NCBI GenBank assembly: GCA_910574935.1
Contig: CAJTCU010000002.1
Coordinates: 62,001-126,000 of the forward strand
From: Oscillospiraceae bacterium
GTDB lineage: Bacteria > Bacillota > Clostridia > Oscillospirales > Acutalibacteraceae
Direction: 5' to 3'
Length of the DNA stretch: 64,000 nt
Below the pieces are notes generated by a model. The model did not search any database and was not told where the DNA came from. It was given only the letters and a program-made list of their open reading frames with translations. Position 1 is the stretch's first letter. Every line of letters begins with the position of its first letter. The translations under genes were made by a program, and so were the position numbers. This document shows positions 15,948-24,478 of the stretch, piece after piece.

Positions 15948-17339
15948 TTACAGGAACATGCTGACCAACATGATGCCCACTGCGGCCACCATACACCAAA
16001 AGGACGGCGCATGGGCTAGGCAGCCTAAGGACTCACCAGCGCCCAAAGGAGATAGCGGGGCCTCTTCCTGCGTCTTTGCTGGGCACCACTCCTCCTGGCG
16101 CCACAAGGGCGGCGTTTCCTGCCCCATCGCATATTCACCTTGCTGGCTTGCTCCCTGCTGGGCCGCCAAAGCCTTGCGCCTTTCACGGCTCCCCTTTGTC
16201 AGACGTAAAATTAGCAGAAGCACCAGTGCCACAAGGCCCAGCCCCAGGGGGATGAACATCAACAGGTTCCGCAGCAGAAGCATCTGGTCTGGGCCCACCA
16301 GCAGCTCCGCGTACTCGTCCACCACTGCCAGCCCGTTGTTTAAAGCGTGTATAGACACTGTTACCCACAGATTCCGGGTCTTGGCATAGGCCAGGCCCAT
16401 TACCAGCCCCGCCACAGTGGCAAAAACCACTGAGCTGATGTTTAGGTGTGCCATACCAAAAATCAGCGCAGAACCAAAAACAGCAAATCCGGTACCAAAC
16501 CGCTCCAGCGAGGAAAAAACAACCCCGCGGAACACGAACTCCTCTACCACAGGCACCATAACCGCAATGCCTACCAGCTCTACCCAGAAAGCGGGGAAGC
16601 TTTGGGGCATATTCAGCAAATTTTCGGTGGGGTCCGCGGCTCCCAGGTTCTTTAGCAGCTGCATTAAGGCATTGGCGGGAAAATTCGCGGCCAAACTTAT
16701 CCCCAAACCCGCCAGAACCATCAGCAGGCTGGTGAACCCCCCTTTATTCTCAAAACGAAAATACTGGTTCCAGTCCTTCTTCCCAGCCAACATATAGCAC
16801 AAGAATGGTGGCAAAAGCCCTGCCGGAGACATTGCCACCGTGTAAAGCGCCATCCCCAGCTCGTCGGTTTGAATGTTGAATCCCAAAGCTAGGGTGGCGG
16901 CCACCAGCACGGTGCCCACCAAAAAGCTAATTACAATTTGGATCAACACCAGCAGGCACATCCAGTTTACCACCCGGGCCCCGCCGGTTTTGCGGGGATC
17001 CTTAGGAGGCGTTATGGCAAAGCCGGGCACCGCCTGTCCCTGGGCATAGGCCGGGTAGTAGGCGGCAGGCTGATAATAGTTGGGCTGAGGGTAGGGCGGG
17101 TATCCCGCCGGCTGCACATGCGCAGTTTGCACATGCGCAGTTTGCACATGCGCAATTTGCACAGGCGCAGTTTGCACAGGCACGGTCTGTACTGGCATGG
17201 CCTGCGCAGGCTGCCCTGGGTAAGGCTGGGGATACCCCACCGGCTGGGGCTGGCCCTGCACAAGGGGCTGGCCGGGCTGGGGGGGCTGACCGTAGACGGC
17301 AGGATAATAAAACGCGGGATTATTGATTGGTTGATTCAT
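15948..17339 (-). CDS. CPBP family intramembrane glutamic protease with Pro/Gln-rich N-terminus
   Basis: 463 residues. Residues 1-120 are a low-complexity cytoplasmic segment rich in Pro, Gln, Tyr and Val, with PVQT/HVQT pentapeptide repeats at about 50-75. Then come about seven to eight membrane spans with the CPBP (Abi/Rce1-like) motifs VVEEFVFRGVVFSSL, FGMAHLN and a late Asn in the last conserved helix. The family includes CAAX-type proteases and proteins tied to bacteriocin self-protection. The C-terminal ~70 residues add a linker and a final span. The repeat tract is encoded by 15-bp DNA repeats (17115-17205). Shares a transcript with tadA. Confidence 0.85.
   Translation of the reverse strand: MNQPINNPAFYYPAVYGQPPQPGQPLVQGQPQPVGYPQPYPGQPAQAMPVQTVPVQTAPVQIAHVQTAHVQTAHVQPAGYPPYPQPNYYQPAAYYPAYAQGQAVPGFAITPPKDPRKTGGARVVNWMCLLVLIQIVISFLVGTVLVAATLALGFNIQTDELGMALYTVAMSPAGLLPPFLCYMLAGKKDWNQYFRFENKGGFTSLLMVLAGLGISLAANFPANALMQLLKNLGAADPTENLLNMPQSFPAFWVELVGIAVMVPVVEEFVFRGVVFSSLERFGTGFAVFGSALIFGMAHLNISSVVFATVAGLVMGLAYAKTRNLWVTVSIHALNNGLAVVDEYAELLVGPDQMLLLRNLLMFIPLGLGLVALVLLLILRLTKGSRERRKALAAQQGASQQGEYAMGQETPPLWRQEEWCPAKTQEEAPLSPLGAGESLGCLAHAPSFWCMVAAVGIMLVSMFL
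17115..17205. repeat. 15-bp tandem repeat within the CPBP protease gene
   Basis: About six in-frame copies of a 15-bp unit (like GCACATGCGCAGTTT) that decay along the array. They encode HVQTA/PVQTA pentapeptides. Such arrays can change copy number by slippage, which would alter only the length of the N-terminal tail. Confidence 0.75.
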
Positions 17340-17413
17340 TCCCTAACTCTCCCAATGGTTTGATTCAATAATTTTTAGACTGGCTCCATGGGCCAAGCAC
17401 CGGTCTTTCCGGG

Positions 17414-19303
17414 CTAGAGTACCAAACATACCTTTCGGGCAAAGTCCGCGGGATCTTCTAGGGCCACCCCCTCAATGAGCAGCGCCTGGCCGTAGAGGAT
17501 CTCCGCGTACAGCGCCAGTTTTTCCTGGTCTCCGGCCAAAGAACACAGCTTTTCAAACACCGGATGGTCCGGGTTCAGCTCCAGCACCCGCTGGGCCTGA
17601 ACCTTCTCTCCCGCGGGCATGGCATTCAGCACCTTCTCCATCTCGGTGGAGATCATCCCCTCAGTCGAGATACAGGCCGCGTGGCTCTTTAGTCCCCCAG
17701 AAAGCTTTACCGCCTTCACCTTGCCCTCTAAAGCCTTGCCCATGGCCTCCAGCAGATCCTTGCGGCTTTCGCTTAGCTCCTTGGTGCGCTCCTTCTCCTC
17801 GTCGGTCTCCAGGTCCAGGCCCTCGGCGGAGATGTTCTTAAACTCCTTTTCTCCATACTTACCCAGTACCCGCAGGGCGAACTCATCCACATTGTCCGTC
17901 AGGCACAGGATCTCCCAGCCCTTTTCAGCCACGGCCTCGGCCTGGGGCAGGGCCAAAATGCGCTCGGGGGTCTGGCCACAGCCATAGTAAATGGCCTGCT
18001 GGTCCTCCTTCATCCGGTCCACGTATTCCTTTAAGGTGGTCAACTTCTTATCCATGGAGCTGGTAAACAGTACCAGGTCTTGCAGCTCTTCCTTCTTGGC
18101 CCCGTAGTTGTCGTACATACCGTACTTTATTTGCAGGCCAAAGCTCTTCCAGAATTCCTCATACTTCTCCCGGTGGTTTTCCAACATGGACTTTAGCTCG
18201 CTGGCAATTTTCTTTTCCAGCCGGCCGGCGATAAGCTTCAGCTGGCGGTCATGCTGCAACATTTCCCGGGAAATGTTCAGAGACAGGTCCTGGCTGTCCA
18301 CCAGGCCCCGCACAAAACTAAAGCAATCTGGCAGCAGATCTGCGCATTTGTCCATAATCAGTACCCCGCTGGCAAAAAGCTGAAGGCCTTTTTCAAACTC
18401 ACGGGTATAGTAGTCGTAGGGGGCGGTCTTGGGGATAAACAGCAGGGCGGTATAGGTGGCCGCGCCCTCGGTAGAGGTGCGGATGACGCCCAAGGGGTCC
18501 TGCCAGTCGAAAAACTTTTCCTTATAGAAGCTATTCAGCTCCTCGTCCTTTACCTCACTCTTGGCCTTTTTCCAGATGGGCACCATACTGTTTAGGGTCT
18601 CTATCTCGGTAAAGGTGTCATACTCCGGGTCCTTGCCGTCCACGCCAGTGCCCTCTTTCAGGCGGCTCTTCTTCATCTCCATACGGATGGGGTAGCGGAT
18701 GTAGTCGGAATATTTTTTAATAAGCTGGCTAATTCTATACTGCTCCAAAAAGTCGCTGTAATTCTCATCCTCAGTGTCCTCTTTGATGGTCAGGGTAATT
18801 TTGGTACCCCGCTCCGCTTTTTCGCAGGGAGAGACCTCATACCCCTCCAGCCCGGCGGACTCCCAGGCCCAGGCCTCGTTGCCGCCAAAGGCACGGCTTT
18901 CCACCACCACCCGGCTGCTAACCATAAACGCGGAGTAAAATCCCACGCCAAACTGGCCAATAATATCTACATCGTCTTTTTTCTCGTTTTCATTTTTAAA
19001 TTGCAGCGAGCCGCTCTTGGCAATAACGCCCAGGTTATTTTCCAGCTCTTCTTTGGTCATGCCAATCCCGTTATCGGTAATCACGATGGTGCGGGCGTCC
19101 TTATCCAGGTCCACCCGGATGAAGAAATCTTCCCGGGAAAGGCCGGTCTGGCCCTCTTCAAAGCTGCGGTAGTAGAGCTTATCAATCGCATCGCTGGCAT
19201 TGGAGATCAGTTCACGAAGAAAGATCTCTTTGTGGGTATAAATAGAGTTGATCATCAAATCCATCAAGCGTTTGGACTCCGCCTGAAATTCTTTTAATGC
19301 CAT
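17414..19303 (-). CDS. htpG: Molecular chaperone HtpG (bacterial Hsp90)
   Basis: ATP-dependent dimeric chaperone, 629 residues. The N-terminal GHKL ATPase shows the LRELISNASDAIDKL helix, DNGIGMTKEEL and IGQFGVGFYSAFMV. The middle domain has the catalytic-Arg region DLSLNISREMLQHDRQL, followed by the dimerisation domain. Length is normal. AAAGGAAG precedes the ATG by about 12 bases. Driven by a consensus promoter (19362-19390); an ACCGGC/GCCGGT hairpin (19328-19345) lies just before the ribosome binding site and could influence translation. No CIRCE or HrcA site is visible. Confidence 0.97.
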   Translation of the reverse strand: MALKEFQAESKRLMDLMINSIYTHKEIFLRELISNASDAIDKLYYRSFEEGQTGLSREDFFIRVDLDKDARTIVITDNGIGMTKEELENNLGVIAKSGSLQFKNENEKKDDVDIIGQFGVGFYSAFMVSSRVVVESRAFGGNEAWAWESAGLEGYEVSPCEKAERGTKITLTIKEDTEDENYSDFLEQYRISQLIKKYSDYIRYPIRMEMKKSRLKEGTGVDGKDPEYDTFTEIETLNSMVPIWKKAKSEVKDEELNSFYKEKFFDWQDPLGVIRTSTEGAATYTALLFIPKTAPYDYYTREFEKGLQLFASGVLIMDKCADLLPDCFSFVRGLVDSQDLSLNISREMLQHDRQLKLIAGRLEKKIASELKSMLENHREKYEEFWKSFGLQIKYGMYDNYGAKKEELQDLVLFTSSMDKKLTTLKEYVDRMKEDQQAIYYGCGQTPERILALPQAEAVAEKGWEILCLTDNVDEFALRVLGKYGEKEFKNISAEGLDLETDEEKERTKELSESRKDLLEAMGKALEGKVKAVKLSGGLKSHAACISTEGMISTEMEKVLNAMPAGEKVQAQRVLELNPDHPVFEKLCSLAGDQEKLALYAEILYGQALLIEGVALEDPADFARKVCLVL

Positions 19304-19361
19304 AGCTGGGCAATACTTCCTTTCTTTACCGGCTGCACGCCGGTTAAACTATTTACCTTAT

Positions 19362-19390
19362 AGTATAGCAAATGTGCAGAGAGATGTCAA
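19362..19390 (-). promoter_or_regulatory. Promoter of htpG
   Basis: Minus-strand TTGACA (19385-19390), 17-base spacer, TATACT (19362-19367). Confidence 0.8.
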
Positions 19391-19433
19391 CTAGTGCACA
19401 CTTCCCGGGAGCGCCGAAATCTTCATTATGTCC

Positions 19434-19462
19434 TTGCATTTCTAAATGAAAGGTAGTATAAT
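19434..19462 (+). promoter_or_regulatory. Promoter of the NfeD-SPFH operon
   Basis: TTGCAT (19434-19439), 17-base spacer, TATAAT (19457-19462). It is divergent from the htpG promoter 45 bp away. Confidence 0.75.
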
Positions 19463-19504
19463 TATATTGACGAAATAACAGCCCATTTTAAGGAGGGTGG
19501 ACGT

Positions 19505-19951
19505 ATGATCTATTTATGGCTGGGTATCACGGTGGCGGCCGCTATTATTGAGGCCGCTGTGCCTGCGCTGGTCTCTATCTGGTTCGTGCCGGGGGGCCTG
19601 GCCGCGCTGCTTGCCAGCCTGCTGGGCGGGGCCCCTTGGCTACAAATTATTCTGTTCGTGGTGTTCACCACGCTGGCCGCTGTGTTTACCCGTCCCCTGG
19701 CCCGGCGTCTGCAAAAGGACGGTCCTACCTCTACCAACGCGGACCGGGTTCTGGGCGCCGAGGCTGTGGTGACCCAGGAGGTTAACAACCTGCTGGGCGC
19801 GGGCCGGGTTTCAGTGATGGGGAACAGCTGGGCCGCGCGTTCTGTGGTTCCCGAACAGACCATCCCCGCCGGTCAGGTGGTTACTGTTTCACGCATTGAG
19901 GGCGTTAAACTAATGGTTTCACCCTCTCAGAAGAAAGGAGAAACTCTATGA
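19505..19951 (+). CDS. NfeD family membrane protein
   Basis: A 148-residue NfeD-type protein: two to three membrane spans (IYLWLGITVAAAIIEAAVP, FVPGGLAALLASLLG, LQIILFVVFTTLAAVF), then a soluble OB-fold (ADRVLGAEAVVTQEV...GRVSVMGNSWAARS). It is the short form without the N-terminal protease. NfeD proteins pair with SPFH proteins to organise membrane microdomains, and here the next gene is exactly that partner with a 4-bp ATGA overlap. AAGGAGGG precedes the ATG. Confidence 0.9.
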   Translation: MIYLWLGITVAAAIIEAAVPALVSIWFVPGGLAALLASLLGGAPWLQIILFVVFTTLAAVFTRPLARRLQKDGPTSTNADRVLGAEAVVTQEVNNLLGAGRVSVMGNSWAARSVVPEQTIPAGQVVTVSRIEGVKLMVSPSQKKGETL

Positions 19952-20895
19952 ATCTCGCGCTGATTCCCGCCTTTATCTTCGGCAGTGCCGAGGTGGCGAT
20001 TATTCTTGCAATCGCTGTAATTATTCTATTGCTGGCTGCCATCGTTTCCAATTTCAAAATCGTCCCCCAGGCTCATGCCTACGTCATCGAGCGCTTGGGC
20101 ACCTTCCATGCCACCTGGGGCACCGGCCTGCATTTTAAAATTCCCTTCATAGACCGTGTTGCCAAAAAAGTGAGCATGAAGGAGCAGGTCATTGACTTCC
20201 CGCCCCAGCCAGTGATTACAAAAGACAACGTGACCATGCAGATAGACACCGTGGTTTATTTCCAGATCACGGACCCCAAGCTGTACGCTTATGGAGTGGA
20301 AAACCCCATCTCCGCTATTGAGAACCTCTCGGCCACCACCCTGCGGAACATCATCGGCGAGATGGAGCTGGACCACACTCTCACCTCCCGGGATGTGATC
20401 AACTCAAAAATTCGGGTGATTCTGGACGAGGCCACCGACCCCTGGGGTATTAAAGTAAACCGGGTGGAGCTGAAAAATATTATCCCGCCCCGAGAAATTC
20501 AAGATTCCATGGAGAAACAGATGAAGGCCGAGCGGGAGCGCCGGGCCAAGATTTTGGATGCCGAAGGCGAAAAGCGCAGCGCCATCCTTATTGCCGAGGG
20601 TGAAAAAGAGTCCGCTGTGCTTCGGGCCGAGGCTGTGAAGGAGACAAAAATTCGCGAGGCCCAGGGCGAGGCCGAGGCCATTCTCTCAGTGCAGCGGGCT
20701 ATGGCCGACGCTATTAAGCTGATGAACGAGGCAAACCCCAGCGAACAGGTTATCGCCCTGAAGAGCCTGGAGGCTTTCCAGACAGCTGCGGACGGGCGGG
20801 CCACCAAGATCATTGTGCCCTCTAACCTGCAGGGCCTGGCGGGACTGGCCACCTCGGTGAAGGAGATCTTCGACGTCTCCACGCCGGAAAAGTAG
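19948..20895 (+). CDS. SPFH/Band 7 (stomatin-like) membrane protein
   Basis: 315 residues: one N-terminal membrane span (IILAIAVIILLLAAIVS) and an SPFH domain (VPQAHAYVIERLGTFHATW, DFPPQPVITKDNVTMQIDT). A long Ala/Glu/Lys coiled coil (about 190-260, KQMKAERERRAKILDAEGEK) precedes a C-terminal tail. It fits the QmcA/paraslipin type that oligomerises at the inner membrane with NfeD. Start overlaps nfeD by four bases; AAAGGAG is inside the nfeD 3' end. Confidence 0.92.
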   Translation: MNLALIPAFIFGSAEVAIILAIAVIILLLAAIVSNFKIVPQAHAYVIERLGTFHATWGTGLHFKIPFIDRVAKKVSMKEQVIDFPPQPVITKDNVTMQIDTVVYFQITDPKLYAYGVENPISAIENLSATTLRNIIGEMELDHTLTSRDVINSKIRVILDEATDPWGIKVNRVELKNIIPPREIQDSMEKQMKAERERRAKILDAEGEKRSAILIAEGEKESAVLRAEAVKETKIREAQGEAEAILSVQRAMADAIKLMNEANPSEQVIALKSLEAFQTAADGRATKIIVPSNLQGLAGLATSVKEIFDVSTPEK

Positions 20896-21076
20896 AGAAA
20901 ACCCCTTCCTATTCCCCAGGAAAAATTGGGGAAACATCGCGTGACCTGGGTGCGGGAAAACCACCCGTGGCGATTTTCCCCGCCAAAGGAGAAAAGCACT
21001 TAAACAATCCGTTGGTTCCTGGGTGACACAGTTCCACTTAGTTTTATCCCACATAGGTACCATATTACGAACGAAT

Positions 21077-21116
21077 AAACACAGCGGGACTTTGTTAAGT
21101 TTCGCTGTGTTTTTAT
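21077..21116 (+). terminator. Intrinsic terminator
   Basis: AAACACAGCG/CGCTGTGTTT stem with a 16-base loop, then TTTTATT. About 180 bp after the SPFH stop; the intervening DNA has further GC-rich imperfect hairpins (20910-21000). Confidence 0.7.
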
Positions 21117-21707
21117 TCCCGGGTCTCAAAAGAGAGCAGAAATAGGAAAAGCCTTGAATGCCCTTGCCTCTGTAATATACCTTAATTGGCAGCCAATAAG
21201 GTACGGCCACTTAAAACCCGCTTTAATGCTATGTGCTATTGCGCATCGACCCGGCCGCGAGAACCCGGCTTATAAAATTAGAAGAAATCGCTAACCGTTT
21301 TGGCCTGCCCTTAAAAGCCCTGCATGGACCTTTTACGCTTGCCACACATACCGGCAACGAGGAGAAGCGGTTCATTTCATCCCGCAAGGAAATTTTGTCC
21401 GGCCATAAACAATCCCCCTGTGTTATCGCGAAATCCAGGCATGGACCGCCGCTCTGGCACCCGATCCAGGCATTGTGGCCGTGCCGCGCCAGGAAAGCGT
21501 CCCCACCACAAATAACAGTTGAATAATCTTCCCAAATATGGTAAACTCATAAGAATAATGAGGTTTTTTCCAGTTTGGCCCCATTGGGACGTTTGGTCTG
21601 ATGACTGCTGTAATGTCTTTGGGCGCAAAATGTCTGGCGCTACGATTCGTTTCTAGGGTTTCATCTGGACAAAAGGAAATTTATAACAACTTTTTTGGGG
21701 GCAAGAC
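21117..21707. other. Intergenic stretch with possible gene relic
   Basis: No convincing gene. An open frame at 21233-21526 (+) begins plausibly (LIKLEEIANRFGLPLKALHG) but its second half is Arg/Pro/His-rich and unlike a folded protein, and no ribosome binding site precedes it. It may be a decayed gene start. A TACCTTA...TAAGGTA hairpin lies at 21178-21203. Confidence 0.4.
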
Positions 21708-22268
21708 ATGATCACCTACGACCAGATCCGCCACGATGGCGCTATAAAAACTTATATTGCCCAGGCTGACGCCTCTATGGCCGCCCTGGGCTTCACTGAA
21801 CACAGCTTCGCCCATGTGAGCCGGGTGGCGGAAACTGCCGGGTACATTCTGCGAGAGCTGGGTTATCCGCAGCGCCAGGTGGAACTGACCAAGATCGCGG
21901 GCTACCTCCACGACATCGGCAACCTGGTGAACCGGGTGGACCACAGCCAAAGCGGCGCGGTAATGGCTTTCCGGCTTTTGGACAATATGGGCTTTCCCCC
22001 AGAAGAGATTGCCCTAATCTCCACAGCGATTGGCAATCACGACGAGGGCACCGGTGTGCCGGTAAACGCCGAGTCCGCCGCCCTAATCCTCGCGGACAAG
22101 TCCGACGTGCGCCGTACCCGGGTACGAGAAAAGGACCCCCATCGCTTCGACATTCATGACCGGGTCAATTATTCGGTAACCCGGTCCCAGATGGAGGTGG
22201 ACCGTCCCCATGCCGCCGTATGGCTGCGGCTGGAGGTAGACCCCAGCTTTAGTTCTGTTATGGAATAA
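21708..22268 (+). CDS. HD-domain phosphohydrolase, C-terminus cut by in-frame TAA
   Basis: 186 residues of a metal-dependent HD hydrolase: HSFAHVSRVAETAGYIL gives the first His, KIAGYLHDIGNLVNR the HD pair, and the AIGNHDEGTG motif and LADKSDVRR complete the site. A GGGGG-type ribosome binding site precedes the ATG. The frame ends SSVME-TAA at 22266, but the next 32 codons continue in the same frame as FEIFMERMKLCRKAA...LTINGIQL and then TAG. That is the C-terminal signature I expect for this family, which usually has Tyr (EYF) at the position of the TAA. The catalytic core is intact, so the short product may still work, or be read through. Confidence 0.85.
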   Translation: MITYDQIRHDGAIKTYIAQADASMAALGFTEHSFAHVSRVAETAGYILRELGYPQRQVELTKIAGYLHDIGNLVNRVDHSQSGAVMAFRLLDNMGFPPEEIALISTAIGNHDEGTGVPVNAESAALILADKSDVRRTRVREKDPHRFDIHDRVNYSVTRSQMEVDRPHAAVWLRLEVDPSFSSVME

Positions 22269-22367
22269 TTCGAGATCTTCATGGAGCGCATGAAACTTTG
22301 CCGTAAAGCCGCCCAGCGGTTAGACCTGGAATTTAAACTGACCATTAACGGTATTCAGCTGTGTTAG
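22269..22367 (+). pseudogene. Separated C-terminal 32 codons of the HD phosphohydrolase
   Basis: In-frame continuation beyond the TAA at 22266-22268, ending in TAG at 22365. Its sequence (FEIFMERMKLCRKAAQRLDL...) is protein-like and matches the expected family tail. It has no start signal of its own; a single TAC/TAT to TAA change, or a sequence error, would explain it. Confidence 0.65.
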
Positions 22368-22379
22368 GAGAGGACGCAA

Positions 22380-22844
22380 ATGCTTTACTGCACCAAATGT
22401 CAAGCTGTCACCGAGGACGCTGCCAAGCGTTGTCCTGGCTGTCACAGCGCTAAGCTTCGCCCCGCCGGAGAGAGGGATATGGTTTTGCTGCAAGGGGCAG
22501 ATATGTATACCGCCCAACAGGTAGCCCAGCGATTGATGGAACAGGACATACCCTGTGAAACAAAGTCCGCCGGCCATGCCTACTTTTCCTTCGACAATCA
22601 ATCCCTGCCTACGGACCAAAACCTGTATGTGCCTTTTGCTCATCTATCAGCCGCCCAAGAGCTGGCCGCCCAGGTAGGCCAAGAGCTGGAGCAGGAGCGG
22701 AACCAGCCCCAGGAGGACCCTGGACCAGCCAGCGCAAAACATATTTTTATAGAGGTGCTTTCAGTGGCCGCTTTTTTGGCGCTAATTGCCCTGGCTTCTC
22801 TGGGAACCGACGCGCTGACCAGTTGGCTGAAAACTTTACTTTAA
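22380..22844 (+). CDS. Zinc-ribbon, tail-anchored membrane protein
   Basis: 154 residues. An N-terminal zinc ribbon (YCTKCQAVTEDAAKRCPGCHS) is followed by a domain resembling DUF2007-type signal-transduction modules (YTAQQVAQRLMEQDIPCETKS), a charged linker and one C-terminal membrane span (EVLSVAAFLALIALASLGT). Function unknown. GGAGAGG lies just before the ATG, 12 bp after the end of the interrupted HD gene frame, suggesting an operon. Confidence 0.75.
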   Translation: MLYCTKCQAVTEDAAKRCPGCHSAKLRPAGERDMVLLQGADMYTAQQVAQRLMEQDIPCETKSAGHAYFSFDNQSLPTDQNLYVPFAHLSAAQELAAQVGQELEQERNQPQEDPGPASAKHIFIEVLSVAAFLALIALASLGTDALTSWLKTLL

Positions 22845-23067
22845 AAAAGACCTCTCCCAGTGCAACTACGCCGCCGCTGGGGGACTTCTTATAGGTGAAA
22901 AAGGTAGTTATCTCTTTTGCTTAGCTAATGCCTTTGGGCGGACGGTATTCTGTATGAGGCAAGAAAAATGTCCACGCCGACACAGGTTACAAGACGCTAC
23001 CCTGCGCTGGGTTTCCTGGCGGGGCAAAAGAAATAACCATATTGAAAATATGAAAGGCGGTGCCACT

Positions 23068-24348
23068 GTGAAATTTACCAAAAAATTACTGACCTCCGCC
23101 CTATGTGCCGGGCTAACCCTGGCGCTGGCCCTGACCGGCTGTGGGGGCCAAACTCTGAACGCCACCGGCGACCTGATGGCCGGTGTGCGCAAAAGTTCCC
23201 AAACGGCAGAGGCTGATCTAGCCGGCCCCGGGGCCCAGGCTTTTACCGGCTTCGGGCTGGAGCTCTTCCGGCGCTCGATGAAGGCTACCCCGGAAGAGAA
23301 CGTGCTGGTCTCGCCCCTGTCCGTGCTCAGCGCTATGGCCATGACCGCCAACGGCGCTGGGGGGCAAACCCTATCCCAAATGGAGGGGGTGCTGGGCCTG
23401 CCCATTGACCAGCTGCGGGCGTATTTGGCCGCCTACACGGATTCTCTTCCCTCTGGAGAAAAGGCACAGTTCCACACTGCCAATTCCCTATGGGTCCGGG
23501 ACGGCGTGATGCGGGTAGAAAAGGACTTCCTTCAACTAAACGCCGACTATTTTGGGGCCGGGGTGTATCAGGAGCCCTTTAACACTTCCACCCTGGAAAA
23601 GATTAACAGCTGGGTCAATCAGCATACCCATGAGATGATCCCCACTATCCTCGACGAGATTGACTCCCAGGCGGTGCTCTATCTGATCAACGCTCTGGCC
23701 TTTGAGGCCCAGTGGGAGGAAGTCTATGAGGATCTTGATGTGCGGGAGCAGGTCTTTACCTGTCAGGACGGCCAAGAGCTGAACGTGGACATGATGCACT
23801 CTTGGGAGCGCACCTATTTGGAGGACAGCGAGGCTACGGGCTTTTTGAAATATTATTCCGGCAACCAGTACGCTTTTGCCGCCCTGCTGCCCAATCAGGG
23901 AATCACCCTGGCGGAGTATGTGGAAGGCCTTACCGCTGAAAAGCTGCGGCAGGTGCTAACCAACAGCTCTCAACAGGATGTAACAGCTGGTATTCCCAAG
24001 TTTCAACAGGACTATAGCGCCTCATTAAAGGACTTGTTCGCCCAGTGGGGCATGACGGACGCCTTTGAACCCGGTTTGGCAGACTTTTCCCCCATGGGCA
24101 ATACTGGCTCCAACGGCGAGGCGCTGTATATTGGCGATGTGCTGCACAAAACCTATATTTCCGTATTTGAGCAAGGCACCCGGGCCGGAGCCGTTACCGC
24201 AGTGGTCATGGAGAGCGGAGGCGCTATGATGAATGAGCCCAAGCAGGTGGTGCTAGACAGGCCCTTCCTCTATATGATTGTGGACACCGAGACCTTCCTG
24301 CCCATCTTTATGGGCGCGGCCTATACCCCCCTGGGGGAAGCCGGCTAA
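23068..24348 (+). CDS. Serpin family lipoprotein
   Basis: A secreted serine-protease-inhibitor homologue, 426 residues from GTG 23068 (VKFTKKLLTSALCAGLTLAL), chosen because AAAGGCGG lies seven bases upstream. Signal peptide ends LALTGCGG, a lipobox, so it is probably membrane-anchored outside the cell. Serpin blocks include NVLVSPLSVLSAMAMTANGA, NSLWVRDGV, LYLINALAFEAQWEE and, before the reactive loop, KTYISVFEQGTRAGAVTAVV with the hinge consensus. The loop then reads MESGGAMMNEPKQVVLDRPF, followed by FLYMIVDTETFLPIFMGAAY. Loop numbering puts P1 near a small residue, which would suit elastase-like targets, but this is uncertain. Bacterial serpins in gut species counter host or microbial proteases. 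Confidence 0.92.
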   Translation: MKFTKKLLTSALCAGLTLALALTGCGGQTLNATGDLMAGVRKSSQTAEADLAGPGAQAFTGFGLELFRRSMKATPEENVLVSPLSVLSAMAMTANGAGGQTLSQMEGVLGLPIDQLRAYLAAYTDSLPSGEKAQFHTANSLWVRDGVMRVEKDFLQLNADYFGAGVYQEPFNTSTLEKINSWVNQHTHEMIPTILDEIDSQAVLYLINALAFEAQWEEVYEDLDVREQVFTCQDGQELNVDMMHSWERTYLEDSEATGFLKYYSGNQYAFAALLPNQGITLAEYVEGLTAEKLRQVLTNSSQQDVTAGIPKFQQDYSASLKDLFAQWGMTDAFEPGLADFSPMGNTGSNGEALYIGDVLHKTYISVFEQGTRAGAVTAVVMESGGAMMNEPKQVVLDRPFLYMIVDTETFLPIFMGAAYTPLGEAG

Positions 24349-24363
24349 TCCCTTTAGCAAAAT

Positions 24364-24409
24364 AAAAAGCGCCTTTGGACCGGTTTTCCGGCCTAAAGGC
24401 GCTTTCTAT
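24364..24409. terminator. Bidirectional terminator between serpin and rhomboid-like genes
   Basis: AAAGCGCCTTT and AAAGGCGCTTT pair perfectly around an inner CCGG/CCGG stem, with A/T runs on both sides. It can serve both convergent genes. Confidence 0.8.
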
Positions 24410-24478
24410 TCCTAGTGCAAATTTAAAAAAGAACAACGTTTCCACCAAAAGTCTGGCCCAGCCAAATTGTTAATCCGT

